Shown one piece after another: positions 1 through 8,362 of a stretch of 41,902 bases of DNA. Position 1 is the first letter of the stretch; each line of letters starts with the position of its first letter. Position numbers and translations under genes: made by a program. This DNA is from an uncultured Thermoleophilia bacterium (lineage in GTDB: Bacteria > Actinomycetota > Thermoleophilia > UBA2241). The stretch lies in the NCBI GenBank assembly GCA_903927755.1, contig CAIYOD010000175.1, positions 1-41,902 of the forward strand. The letters are read 5' to 3'. A model generated the notes under the pieces. The model was not told the DNA's origin. It saw only the letters and a program-made list of their open reading frames with translations, and did no database searches.

Positions 1-2
1 GC

Positions 3-131
3 ACCATGGCGGGCAGCCGGCCCGAGCGCGTGGTCTGCCTGGACGAGGGCTTCGCCGGCAACGACCAGCTCAAGGCCAACGCCGTGCAGATCTTCAAGAC
101 CAAGGGCGTCACGAGCTTCAAGATGGTGTGA
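3..131 (+). CDS. C-terminal end of a type III-like DNA methyltransferase (Mod), partial
   Basis: The reading frame enters from the left edge and stops with TGA at 129-131, giving about 42 residues of a C-terminus. The stretch VVCLDEGFAGNDQLKANA matches my memory of the conserved tail of type III Mod adenine methyltransferases, in which a D-x-GF-x-x-NDQLK-x-N segment closes the protein. The catalytic motifs lie outside the window. The same-strand Res helicase-nuclease at 2563 supports the assignment, since Mod and Res act together: Mod recognises and methylates one strand, and Res translocates and cuts when two unmodified sites meet. The family is fairly certain; the specificity cannot be seen. 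Confidence 0.75.
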   Translation, partial: TMAGSRPERVVCLDEGFAGNDQLKANAVQIFKTKGVTSFKMV

Positions 132-176
132 GGGGCATCGCATCCACCCGGCGGCGCCGAATCCGTCCGACCATCG

Positions 177-185
177 TGCTATCCT
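177..185 (+). promoter_or_regulatory. Candidate extended -10 promoter for the AlbA-type gene
   Basis: TGCTATCCT fits TGnTAnnnT, the pattern seen before several genes here. It lies in the 208-base gap after the Mod stop, so the next gene may have its own promoter. No convincing -35 is visible. The implied leader to the GTG at 340 is about 150 bases. Confidence 0.35.
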
Positions 186-339
186 CACAAGGCCGCAAGC
201 CTGCCACATGCTTGACCACGATTCCGCCGCGGGGGAAGGTTGGGTGCAAGCGACTCGGGACGGAGACGCGGCGCGACTCCACTGGGACCATTGGTCCCAC
301 CCCAGACGCTTTCTTCTTGCCGAGCCCTGGAGGTACGGG

Positions 340-2283
340 GTGACCACGCTCAGCGACATCCTTGCGGCGGCGCAGATCGGTGAGACTACCGACTGGGAGT
401 TCAAGTCCGCGCGCGGCGGCTTCCCGGGGAGCTTCTGGGAGACGTACGGCGCCATGGCGAACTCCGAGGGCGGCGTCGTGGTGCTCGGGGTCAGCGAGCA
501 GGACGACGGCATGCGCCTCGACGGCGTCACGGCCAAACAGGCCTCGGTCTACCAGAAGACGCTGTGGGACGGCCTCAACAACCGCGGCATCGTGAGCGCC
601 AATGTGCTCGAGTTGAGCGCCGTCGAGACCGTCTGCCTCGAAAGCTCCGTGCTCCTCGCGGTGCGCGTGCCCCGCGCCACGCGCGCCCAGCGTCCCGTGT
701 ACCTCACCGGCAACCCGCTCGGCCACACGTACCGCCGCCGCCACGATGGCGACTACCGCTGCGACGACAGCGAGGTGCGGCGCATGTTCGCCGACTCCGA
801 TCCGGCAGGGCGCGACCAGCGCATCCTTCAGGGCTTCTCGATGGACGACCTGGATGCGCCGAGTCTCGCGCAGTACCGAAGGCGTATGGAGACGGCGCGC
901 GGCGGTCACGCCTGGCTGAAGCTCGACGAACAAGCCTTTCTGGAGCGTCTCGGCGGCTGGCGCGTCGACAAGGCCGCCGGCGAGGAGGGTCTCACGCTTG
1001 CGGGCCTGCTCATGTTCGGCAAGGAGCTGGCCATCTTCGACCAGAACGCGACGCCGCGGTACTGGGTCGACTACCGCGAGAAGCTGGACCCGGACACGCG
1101 GTGGAGCGACCGCATCTACCCGGACGGCATGTGGGAGGCCAATCTGCTGCAGTTCTACAACCGCGTCTGGCCGCATCTCGCCGCCGCCCTGCCGACGCCG
1201 TTTCGACTGGAGAACGGCATCCGCCGCGATGAGACGCCGGCCCACGAGGCGCTGCGAGAGGCGTTCGTCAACGCGTTGATCCACGGCGACTACTCGGCGC
1301 CGGGCGGTCTGGTGGTGGAGCGGATGCCGCACGAGCTCGCCATCGAGAACGCCGGCACGATGCTCATCGCCCTGGAGCAGTACCAGCGTGGCGGCATCAG
1401 TGAGTGCCGCAATCCCGGCCTGCAGAGGATGTTCCTCATGATCGGCGGGGGCGAGCACGCGGGTTCGGGGACGGACAAGATCCGCGCCGGGTGGCGGTAT
1501 CAGCACTGGCGCGCCCCGCTCCTCACGACCTTCCAGGAGCCTGACCGCGTCCGGCTTACGCTGCCGTTGGTCAGCCTGATTCCCGAGGAGACGGCGCTAC
1601 GTCTGCGAGCATTCTTCGGCGCAGAGCTCGACGGGTTGTCGCCCGCCGAGATGCAGGCGCTGGCGACCGCGGACCTCGAAGGGGCAGTCTCCAACGCCAG
1701 ACTGCAGCAGTTGCTCGTCGACCATCCGGTCGACATCACGCGCATGTTCACGAGCCTGTGCGAGCGCGGCCTTCTGGTTTCGGACAACCGGCGGCGGTGG
1801 ACGACGTACGAGCTCTCCAGGCGCCCGGCCAAACCATCATCGTTCGACATCGACGTGGGATTGGCTGGGGACTCCATCGGCAAGAGCACCGACTCCCTGC
1901 ACAAGAGCACCGACTCCCTGCACAAGAGCGGGGACTCCCTGCACAAGAGCGGGGACTCCCTGCACAAGGCCGGCAGTTCTTCGCGCGGCGGGCATGACTT
2001 GCCGGACAAGAACGCCAGCGAGGCAGACCTCCTTCGTCAGCTCGCCGCTCCCGTTCGGGATTCTCGGCGGTCCAGCACTGCCGCCATACGCGACGCGATC
2101 GTTGTCTTGTGCGCCGGACGCTTCCTCACACTCAGGCAGCTGACTGAATTGCTGGGTCGTAACGACGAGCACCTGCGGGGAAGATACTTGGCTCCTATGG
2201 TGCGCGAAGGACTCCTCCGGCCGAGGTACCCTACGGCGACGAACCGCCCCGATCAGGCGTACACCGCGGCAGGTGAGCAGTGA
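340..2283 (+). CDS. AlbA/Schlafen-type ATP-binding DNA-binding protein with winged-helix tail
   Basis: A 647-residue protein of the divergent AAA_4/AlbA_2 family often embedded in restriction loci. The AlbA-like N-terminal domain carries the W-E-F-K signature at residues 19-22. A GHKL-type ATPase region follows, with HEALREAFVNALIHGDY from about residue 302 and a G-x-G-x-D-K segment further on. After a winged-helix region, a linker at residues 511-545 has five seven-residue units (DSIGKST, then four DSLHK-x-x). A final helical domain follows. The GTG at 340 is chosen because GGAGG at 329-333 sits six bases upstream. An in-frame ATG at 208 would add 44 residues of non-protein-like sequence. 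The gene lies between Mod and Res. A regulatory or accessory role in the R-M locus is inference. Confidence 0.85.
   Translation: MTTLSDILAAAQIGETTDWEFKSARGGFPGSFWETYGAMANSEGGVVVLGVSEQDDGMRLDGVTAKQASVYQKTLWDGLNNRGIVSANVLELSAVETVCLESSVLLAVRVPRATRAQRPVYLTGNPLGHTYRRRHDGDYRCDDSEVRRMFADSDPAGRDQRILQGFSMDDLDAPSLAQYRRRMETARGGHAWLKLDEQAFLERLGGWRVDKAAGEEGLTLAGLLMFGKELAIFDQNATPRYWVDYREKLDPDTRWSDRIYPDGMWEANLLQFYNRVWPHLAAALPTPFRLENGIRRDETPAHEALREAFVNALIHGDYSAPGGLVVERMPHELAIENAGTMLIALEQYQRGGISECRNPGLQRMFLMIGGGEHAGSGTDKIRAGWRYQHWRAPLLTTFQEPDRVRLTLPLVSLIPEETALRLRAFFGAELDGLSPAEMQALATADLEGAVSNARLQQLLVDHPVDITRMFTSLCERGLLVSDNRRRWTTYELSRRPAKPSSFDIDVGLAGDSIGKSTDSLHKSTDSLHKSGDSLHKSGDSLHKAGSSSRGGHDLPDKNASEADLLRQLAAPVRDSRRSSTAAIRDAIVVLCAGRFLTLRQLTELLGRNDEHLRGRYLAPMVREGLLRPRYPTATNRPDQAYTAAGEQ
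1870..1974 (+). repeat. Tandem 21-bp repeat coding five heptads
   Basis: Five in-frame 21-base units centred on GACTCCCTGCACAAGAGC encode DSIGKST, DSLHKST, DSLHKSG, DSLHKSG and DSLHKAG. Units two to five are nearly identical in DNA, so copy number could change by slippage without a frameshift. Similar short S-x-H-L-like repeats occur in linkers of related ATP-binding proteins, to my knowledge. Confidence 0.9.
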
Positions 2284-2335
2284 GGAGTTCGCTGACGGGA
2301 TGCACGGCTGACGGGAGACGACTCTTGGCCAAAGC

Positions 2336-2360
2336 AGTTGTCAAGGATTCCTTTACAACT
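2336..2360. promoter_or_regulatory. Dyad operator candidate 1 upstream of res
   Basis: A 25-base near-perfect palindrome. The left arm AGTTGTCAAGGA (2336-2347) pairs with TCCTTTACAACT (2349-2360) at 11 of 12 positions around a single central T. The right arm contains TTTACA, a possible -35 box 17 bases before TATCCG in the next dyad. Size and symmetry suit a dimeric helix-turn-helix repressor. A 10-base direct repeat GCTGACGGGA (2291-2300, 2307-2316) lies just upstream. The regulator is unknown. Confidence 0.6.
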
Positions 2361-2370
2361 GATTGTGAGG

Positions 2371-2397
2371 CAGTTATCCGGAAATACCGGATAACTG
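2371..2397. promoter_or_regulatory. Dyad operator candidate 2 upstream of res
   Basis: A perfect 11-base inverted repeat, CAGTTATCCGG and CCGGATAACTG, around a five-base centre (2382-2386). It starts 11 bases after the first dyad, so two sites lie side by side in the AT-richest non-coding part of the locus. The half-site TATCC/GGATA resembles HipB operators, but the spacing is nine rather than eight bases and no hipAB genes are present. As RNA it could form a stable hairpin ahead of the mini-ORF at 2417. Confidence 0.6.
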
Positions 2398-2416
2398 AAC
2401 GCGAAGGCGGCGAGTC

Positions 2417-2566
2417 GTGAATCTCCAGTTCGACGCCGGCAACGGCTCCGCCAGCCAATTACTAACTGGACTTATACAAAGTGCAGCTTGTAATCGGTGC
2501 GTGCGGCGCCACCCGCCCCGGCTCTTCGTGCTCGTCGACCTCGACACAGAGTACGGCAGCCCATGA
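2417..2566 (+). CDS. 49-codon leader-like mini-ORF copying the res start
   Basis: GTG at 2417 opens a frame that ends in TGA at 2564-2566, overlapping the res ATG as ATGA. Its first 21 bases match the first 21 bases of res at 19 positions, giving (M)NLQFDA against MKLQFDA; after that the sequences diverge. A weak GAAGG lies about nine bases upstream. It may be a coupled leader peptide or the remnant of a duplicated or rearranged res 5' end. I know no family for the rest of the peptide. Expression is unproven. Confidence 0.45.
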   Translation: MNLQFDAGNGSASQLLTGLIQSAACNRCVRRHPPRLFVLVDLDTEYGSP

Positions 2567-5547
2567 AGCTCCAGTTCGACGCCAATCAGCAGTTCCAGCT
2601 CGACGCTGTGGCGGCGATCACCGACCTTTTTGACGGCCAGCCGCAGGGCGCGCCGGAGTTCGCGGTCATCAACGTCGGCGACTACGGCGGCCTGCTCGCC
2701 GGCCAGGACCGCACCGAGCTGGGCGCCGGCAATCGCCTGCTGCTCGCCGACGACAAGCTGCTGGCGAACGCGCGGGCGATCCAGCTGCAGAACGACATCG
2801 AGGCGGCCGACGCAGAGGCGCCGCTTGAGTCCTGGGACCTTTTCGACGTCCCGGCCGACGCGCCCCGCGCCTGCCCGCACTTCTCCGTCGAGATGGAGAC
2901 CGGCACCGGCAAGACCTACGTGTACCTGCGCACGATCTTCGAGCTCTCGCAGCGCTATGGCTTCCAGAAGTTCGTCATCGTGGTGCCCAGCGTGGCGATC
3001 CGCGAGGGCGTGCTCAAGAACATCCAGATCACGGCCGAGCACTTCCGCGCCCTGTACAACAACCTGCCGTTCGAGCATTTCGTCTACGACGCCAAGCGCG
3101 TCAACCGCCTGCGCCAGTTCGCCACCAGCACCACGCTGCAGATCCTCATCATCAACATCGACGCCTTTCGCAAGAACTTCGCGGGCACCGACGACGAGCG
3201 CAAGAGCAACGTGATCTACAAGGAGAGCGACCGGCTCTCGGGCCGCCAGCCCATCGAGTTCGTGCAGGCGGCCCGGCCCATCGTCATCATCGACGAGCCG
3301 CAGAGCGTGGACTCCACGGACAAGGCCCAAGAGGCCATCCGCGCGCTCAACCCGCTCTGCACGCTGCGCTACTCGGCTACGCACCGCAACCCGTACAACC
3401 TCGTCTACCGGCTCGACCCCGTGCGCGCCTTCGAGCTCAAGCTCGTCAAGCAGATCGTCGTCGCCAGCGCGGTGGCGGAGGGCGCCGCCAACGATGCCTT
3501 CGTGCGCGTCGAGCGCGTCGACTACCAGAACGGCATCAAGGCCAAGCTGCGCATCCAGGTGCAGGCGGCCGGCGGCCCCAAGGAGAAGTCGGTGACGGTC
3601 AAGACCGGCGCCGACCTGTTCGCGCTCTCCAACGAGCGCGCGGCCTACCACGACGGCTATGAGGTCACGGAGATCAACGCCGAGCCGGGCGCCGAGCTGG
3701 TGCGCTTCAGCAGCGGGCGCACGCTGCGCCTCGGCGAGGAGGTCGGCGGCCTGCGCGACGACGTGTGGCGGGCGCAGATCCGCCACACCGTGCGCCGGCA
3801 CCTGGACAAGGAGTTGGACGTGCGCCGCCGCGGCGTCAAGGTGCTCTCATTGTTCTTCGTCGACCGCGTCGCCAACTACCGCGACTACGACGAGGCGGGC
3901 AAGCCGACCAAGGGCAAGTTCGCCGAGGTGTTCGAGGCTGAGCTCGCGGCGCAGGCGCGCGACCCGCGCTACGCAGGGCTGGAATGGCTCAAAGAGCCGC
4001 CGGAGCGCCTGCACAACGGCTACTTCGCGCAGGACAAGAAGGGCGTGGTCAAGGATTCGCGCGAGGGCCGCGACACGGCCGCCGACGACGACGTCTACGC
4101 GCTCATCATGCAGGACAAGGAGCGGCTGCTCTCTGCCGACGAGCCGCTCCGCTTCATCTTCAGCCACTCCGCGCTGCGCGAGGGCTGGGACAACCCCAAC
4201 GTCTTCCAGATCTGCACGCTGAACGAGACGCGCAGCGCGATGAAGAAGCGTCAGGAGATCGGCCGCGGCCTGCGCCTGCCGGTGGACCAGAACGGCGAGC
4301 GCGTCTTTGACGAGTCGATCAACCGCCTGTACGTGATGGCCAACGAAAGCTACGAGGACTTCGCCCGCGCGTTGCAGACCGAGTACGAGGACGAGTGCGG
4401 CGTGACCTTCGGCAAGGTGCCGCTCACGGCGCTGGCCAAGCTCACGCGCGTGGTGGACGGCGGCGAGCGGCCTCTCGGCCGCGCCGCCGCCGAAGAAGTA
4501 CGTGCGGCTCTCGTCGAGCAGGAGCTGCTCGACGCGGACGGCCGCATCCAGCCGGCGTTCGACCCTCGCCGCGCCGGCTTCGCCCTCGAGCTCCCGCCGG
4601 CCCACCAGGACCTCGCCCCGGCGGTCGTCGACCTGCTCTCGTCCTACCAGATCGAGCGCCACATCCGCCGCGACCGCGACGAGCGCCCCAACAAGCTACG
4701 GCGCGAGGTCACGCTGACGCCGGAGTTCAAGGCGCTCTGGAGCCGCATCAAGCCCAAGACGACCTACCGCGTCGAGTTCGACACCGAGGTGCTGGTGCGG
4801 CGCGCCGTGGACGGCATCAAGCGCATGCCGACTGTGCTGAAGCCGCGCATCCGCGTTACGGCCGGCCGGTTGAGCGTGGAGAAGGGCGGCGTGGCCACGG
4901 CCCTGGCGAGCGCCGCCGAGGAGCGGGTGGAACACCCCGAGCAGCCGATCCCCGACATCCTCGCCTACCTGCAGAACGAGACGGAGCTCACGCGCTCCAC
5001 GCTCGTCCGCATCCTGCGTGAGTCAGGCCGGTTGGGCGAGCTGTTCAACAACCCGCAGCACTTCCTCGACGCCGTGGCGGCGATCCTCAAGCACGAGCTG
5101 CACCGTCTGCTCGTCGACGGCATCAAGTACGAGCGCGTCGGTGGCGCCGGCCCGGAGAGCGAGTGGGAGATGCTCCTGTTCAAGAACGAGGAGCTCGTCA
5201 ACTACCTGAGCGCGCTCGAGGTGCAGAGCTCGGTCTACGAGTACGTGGCCTACGACTCCGAGGTGGAGCGCGAGTTCGCACGCCGTCTCGATGAGCGCGA
5301 CGACATCAAGCTGTTCGTCAAGCTGCCGCGCTGGTTCGAGATCGACACACCCGTCGGCAAGTACAACCCCGACTGGGCGATCCTCAAGGAAGACGGCGGG
5401 CCACTGTACCTGGTCCGGGAGACCAAGGGCACGCGCGACTTCCTGAAGCTGCGGACCAGCGAGGCCGACAAGGTGCGCTGCGGGATGCGGCACTTCGAGG
5501 CCATTGGCGTGCCGTTTGCCGTGGCCGTTACCGCGGACGAGGTCTGA
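2563..5547 (+). CDS. Type III restriction helicase-nuclease (Res subunit)
   Basis: A 994-residue superfamily 2 helicase with a C-terminal nuclease, the expected partner of the Mod end at position 3. Motif I is TGTGKT at residues 113-118. Motif II is DEPQ at 244-247, a DExx variant usual in type III Res proteins. Motif VI is within EIGRGLRLP. A PD-(D/E)xK-like nuclease follows, with D937, E953 and K955 (NPDW ... ETK). Together these indicate ATP-driven translocation and cleavage. ATG 2563 is chosen because MKLQFDANQQFQLDAV is the family's typical beginning; the longer frame from 2497 adds arginine-rich, non-conserved sequence. No strong ribosome site precedes it, but the mini-ORF stop overlaps the start, so translation may be coupled. 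The gene ends 20 bases from the convergent degV. Confidence 0.9.
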   Translation: MKLQFDANQQFQLDAVAAITDLFDGQPQGAPEFAVINVGDYGGLLAGQDRTELGAGNRLLLADDKLLANARAIQLQNDIEAADAEAPLESWDLFDVPADAPRACPHFSVEMETGTGKTYVYLRTIFELSQRYGFQKFVIVVPSVAIREGVLKNIQITAEHFRALYNNLPFEHFVYDAKRVNRLRQFATSTTLQILIINIDAFRKNFAGTDDERKSNVIYKESDRLSGRQPIEFVQAARPIVIIDEPQSVDSTDKAQEAIRALNPLCTLRYSATHRNPYNLVYRLDPVRAFELKLVKQIVVASAVAEGAANDAFVRVERVDYQNGIKAKLRIQVQAAGGPKEKSVTVKTGADLFALSNERAAYHDGYEVTEINAEPGAELVRFSSGRTLRLGEEVGGLRDDVWRAQIRHTVRRHLDKELDVRRRGVKVLSLFFVDRVANYRDYDEAGKPTKGKFAEVFEAELAAQARDPRYAGLEWLKEPPERLHNGYFAQDKKGVVKDSREGRDTAADDDVYALIMQDKERLLSADEPLRFIFSHSALREGWDNPNVFQICTLNETRSAMKKRQEIGRGLRLPVDQNGERVFDESINRLYVMANESYEDFARALQTEYEDECGVTFGKVPLTALAKLTRVVDGGERPLGRAAAEEVRAALVEQELLDADGRIQPAFDPRRAGFALELPPAHQDLAPAVVDLLSSYQIERHIRRDRDERPNKLRREVTLTPEFKALWSRIKPKTTYRVEFDTEVLVRRAVDGIKRMPTVLKPRIRVTAGRLSVEKGGVATALASAAEERVEHPEQPIPDILAYLQNETELTRSTLVRILRESGRLGELFNNPQHFLDAVAAILKHELHRLLVDGIKYERVGGAGPESEWEMLLFKNEELVNYLSALEVQSSVYEYVAYDSEVEREFARRLDERDDIKLFVKLPRWFEIDTPVGKYNPDWAILKEDGGPLYLVRETKGTRDFLKLRTSEADKVRCGMRHFEAIGVPFAVAVTADEV

Positions 5548-5567
5548 CGGCAGAGGGGACGCACCAC

Positions 5568-6425
5568 CTACGCCAGCCGCTGAATGCCGATGCCGATGAG
5601 GCCCGGACCCGTGTGGACGACCAGCACCGGCGTTATCTGGCCCTCGATCGCCAGGTGGAAGTCCGGGAGCTGGGCCTTCAAGGCCGCGAGCACGTCGTCG
5701 GCCTCCGGCTTCGCGGCCCCGTGCATCACTGCGACGTTGTACTCCTTGGCGCCCGCCGCGAACTCGGCCGCCTTCTGGAGCGCCAATTGCAGCGACTTCT
5801 TGCGCCCCCTCGTCTTCGCCACGGTGTAGTAGACGCCGTCTTCGTTGCACGAGATGACGGGCTTCAGGTCGAAGACGCTGCCCACCAGCCCTGAGACCAG
5901 GCCGATGCGGCCGCCCTTCACGAGATACGAGAGCGTCGCGACGCAGAAGAAGAGCTTGGTGCTCCGCGCCGCGCTCTCGACCTCGCGGCACACCTCGGCG
6001 AACGGCAGTCCCTGCTCGATGAGCTCGCCGGCGCGGATGGCGGAGAAGCCGCTGCCGATGCCGATGTTCTTCGTGTCGACGTAGCAGGTCTCGAGTCCCT
6101 CGGGGGCGGGGCCGAAGCTCCTGAGCATCTCGTAGGTGCCGCTCAGCCCGCTCGAGATGGCGACGACGATCACTCTCTCGTAGCCGTCGGCCTTGATCTG
6201 CTTGAAGACGTCCGCGACGACCGACGGGCTCGGCAGCGACGTCGTGGGGACCTCCTGCGGGAACCGCGCGTACACGTCGTCGGTCCGGATGTCGACGCCG
6301 TCGCGGTACTCCCCGTCCGGGTAGATGATCGTCATGGGCACCACGTACATGCCGTACCTGCGACGAAGCTCCTCCGGGACGTCCGAGCAGGAGTCGACCA
6401 GGATCGCTGTCTTCTGTGCAGTCAT
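5568..6425 (-). CDS. DegV family fatty-acid-binding protein
   Basis: A 285-residue DegV-fold protein. It begins TAILVDSCSDVPEELRRRYG, the usual N-terminus in which a D-S-x-x-D/S-x-P segment helps hold the lipid, and has ISSGLSGTYE, the conserved S-S-G-x-S-G-T loop. Family members bind long-chain fatty acids, and some (FakB) present them to the kinase FakA; no fakA-like gene is nearby, so the role here is open. GGAGGGAC lies a few bases upstream of the ATG. The gene is convergent with res and separated by 20 bases, with no obvious U-rich terminator. The next gene upstream on the same strand ends 46 bases away, so they could be cotranscribed. Confidence 0.9.
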   Translation of the reverse strand: MTAQKTAILVDSCSDVPEELRRRYGMYVVPMTIIYPDGEYRDGVDIRTDDVYARFPQEVPTTSLPSPSVVADVFKQIKADGYERVIVVAISSGLSGTYEMLRSFGPAPEGLETCYVDTKNIGIGSGFSAIRAGELIEQGLPFAEVCREVESAARSTKLFFCVATLSYLVKGGRIGLVSGLVGSVFDLKPVISCNEDGVYYTVAKTRGRKKSLQLALQKAAEFAAGAKEYNVAVMHGAAKPEADDVLAALKAQLPDFHLAIEGQITPVLVVHTGPGLIGIGIQRLA

Positions 6426-6471
6426 CTCGTCCCTCCACGCATCTTGTGCCCGTCCGAGGGCTCGGTGACGC

Positions 6472-7575
6472 TCAGCGCAGTTTACGCGTGATGAGCGGCC
6501 AGAAGCCGGAGGCCTCCTGGCCCATCACCCAGATGCTGATGCCGGCGATCTCCGGGTGCTTGGCGCGCAGCATCGCGAGCTTGGCGGCGACGGCCTTCTC
6601 GTCCTGGAAGTACACCGTGTGCGTCTCGTCGCCGTCGGTGAAGGTCATGGTGGCCTCCTGCGAGGAGGGGTCGCGGCTCACGGTGGCGTCGTGGGTCTGC
6701 GCCAGCGCCGCGCCGCGGTGCCCCGAGACGGTGGCGACCGAGCCGTCGTGCCAGTCGAAGCCATAGAAGGGCACGCCCATGAAGACCTTGCCCGGCGGCA
6801 CCTTGCGCTCGGCGAACGTGAGCACGCGGTCGACCCACTCCAGCGGCGCCTGCGGACCTGGGTCGCCCCAAGGGCCGCTGTAGCTGTAGGTCATGATCTT
6901 GAACTCGTCCACGGCCTTGCCGATGCGGGTCCAGTCGGCGTACTTCTGGTTGTCCCACTCGCCGGGCTCGGACGTCTTGGGCATCACGGCGATCGAGAGG
7001 AAGCGGTCCTCGGCGTGCAGCGCGTCCGCCAGGTCCTCCACGAACGCCGAGAAGCTGTCGCGGTCGGCCGGCCTGAGGTCCTCCCAGTCGAGGTCGACGC
7101 CGTCGTAGCCCATGTCCTTGACCAGGGTGAGCAGGCCGTCGATGAAGCGGCGGCGGCGGTCGGGCGAAGCCAGCACCGCCGCCGCGAGATCCCGGCTGAA
7201 CGCCTTGCCGGAACTGGTCGAGTTGGTGACCGTGGCGAAGAGGTTGAGGTCGTGGCCGCGGGCGGTCGCCACCAGGTCCGGGTCCTCGTCCTCGGCGGTC
7301 ACGCTGCCGTCCGCCTGCGTGTGGTACCAGTCGAAGTCGACCTCGTCCACGGCATCCGCCGCGGCCGCCGCCTCGAGCGAGGCGGCGTCGCCGAGCGTCC
7401 AGGCAGTGACCTTGTACTTGCGGTCGCCCAGCGGCTCGCGCAGGTAGCCGAGGGGCGGGTCGCCGGGGCGGTCGAGGTGCGAGCCGAACGGCCCGACCGT
7501 GAACAGCAGGACGAGCACGACGACGACCAGGACGCCGGCGGCGACGAGCAGGACCAGCAGTCGCTGCCGGCGCAT
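6472..7575 (-). CDS. Membrane-anchored or secreted GH18-like glycosidase
   Basis: A 367-residue protein with a short basic N-terminus and one hydrophobic segment (about residues 6-27), a signal anchor. The rest is a glycoside hydrolase 18 barrel. YDGVDLDWEDL carries the DxxDxDxE catalytic motif, with the acid at E165; IMTYSY and FYGFDW are further typical strands. The closest known group is the YaaH/spore-germination type, which acts on N-acetylglucosamine-containing peptidoglycan. No LysM domain is present. The same-strand gene at 7693-8118 ends 117 bases upstream and may share its transcript. A cell-wall role is inferred from family and location. Confidence 0.85.
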   Translation of the reverse strand: MRRQRLLVLLVAAGVLVVVVLVLLFTVGPFGSHLDRPGDPPLGYLREPLGDRKYKVTAWTLGDAASLEAAAAADAVDEVDFDWYHTQADGSVTAEDEDPDLVATARGHDLNLFATVTNSTSSGKAFSRDLAAAVLASPDRRRRFIDGLLTLVKDMGYDGVDLDWEDLRPADRDSFSAFVEDLADALHAEDRFLSIAVMPKTSEPGEWDNQKYADWTRIGKAVDEFKIMTYSYSGPWGDPGPQAPLEWVDRVLTFAERKVPPGKVFMGVPFYGFDWHDGSVATVSGHRGAALAQTHDATVSRDPSSQEATMTFTDGDETHTVYFQDEKAVAAKLAMLRAKHPEIAGISIWVMGQEASGFWPLITRKLR

Positions 7576-7692
7576 CCGCGTCGCCCGCGCCTCACGCGTC
7601 GCGCGACGGTCGCCGCCTCCGCGCGGAGCCTCGCCTGCGTCAGTGGGCGTCGGTGAAGGGACGCTGCCTCACTCCCTTGACTGCTCTGTGGC

Positions 7693-8118
7693 TCAGGTCG
7701 GCGTCCCCCACTTCGCGATGTCCACCGCGCGCGGGTTCACTGACCCCGGCCCTGACCCGCCGGCCTCGAAGTCACCCGCGGCGCGAGCTCCGAGGTGGCG
7801 ATCGTCCATGGCGAGTCTGACCTTCTCCACTCGGTGCCACTCGCCGCGTTCGTCCTCGGCGAACACCGTGTAGTGGTGCATGGCGGCGGGGTCGGCGGCA
7901 TCGTCCCGCGCGCCGGTCAGAGCGCCCTCCGACACCAGCGACTGGCCGCTGCCGACGACGGTGTGGTCGAACGCGCCCTCCGCAAAGCCATGCTCGGAAC
8001 GGAGCACCCTCCAGAGCAACGCGCGGCCGCCCCGCGAGTCCCAGGTCAAGACGATCGCGCCGGCCTCTCGCCGGGCGCTGAGGTGAACTGCATGCGGCGC
8101 TCTCTGACGTTCGAACAC
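7693..8118 (-). CDS. Small conserved unknown, possibly FN3-like
   Basis: A 141-residue protein I cannot name. Its centre resembles a single fibronectin type III-like beta domain: AGAIVLTWDSR, then WRVLRSEHGFAEG, then HHYTVFAEDERGEWHRVEKV, the alternating W/Y pattern of such domains. The last 35 residues are Gly/Pro-rich and look disordered. The start is GTG at 8118, supported by GGAGGGG about six bases upstream, while an extended -10 lies at 8149-8157 on the same strand. No signal peptide is seen. The GH18 gene follows downstream on the same strand, so a shared transcript is possible. Function unknown. Confidence 0.6.
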   Translation of the reverse strand: MFERQRAPHAVHLSARREAGAIVLTWDSRGGRALLWRVLRSEHGFAEGAFDHTVVGSGQSLVSEGALTGARDDAADPAAMHHYTVFAEDERGEWHRVEKVRLAMDDRHLGARAAGDFEAGGSGPGSVNPRAVDIAKWGTPT

Positions 8119-8148
8119 AGGCGACCCCTCCGGATGGCGTCCCAGATG

Positions 8149-8157
8149 AGACTACCA
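8149..8157 (-). promoter_or_regulatory. Extended -10 promoter for the minus-strand gene starting at 8118
   Basis: Read on the minus strand, the site is TGGTAGTCT, matching TGnTAnnnT. It lies about 30 bases before the GTG at 8118, leaving room for a short leader containing GGAGGGG. No -35 is evident. Confidence 0.45.
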
Positions 8158-8362
8158 TCCTCGGGACGGGAGTCGTCGAGAGCGACAGACGACCGGGACC
8201 GGCAGCCAGGAAGCGAGCGGCATCGGGCTCGTCCTACCTCCACAGAGGGAGCGAGCGCTGCCGGAATCCCTCAGCCGGACGACCGCATCCACCTCCGCCG
8301 GGAGGCTCGACCCGGCACGCTTCCCGGTAGCCTCTCTTCGTGAGCCCACCTGGAGGAGTCAC

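Noticed and set aside
2371-2397. HipB operator with a HipBA toxin pair
   Set aside because: The half-sites resemble TATCC/GGATA but spacing is nine, and no hipA or hipB gene is nearby.
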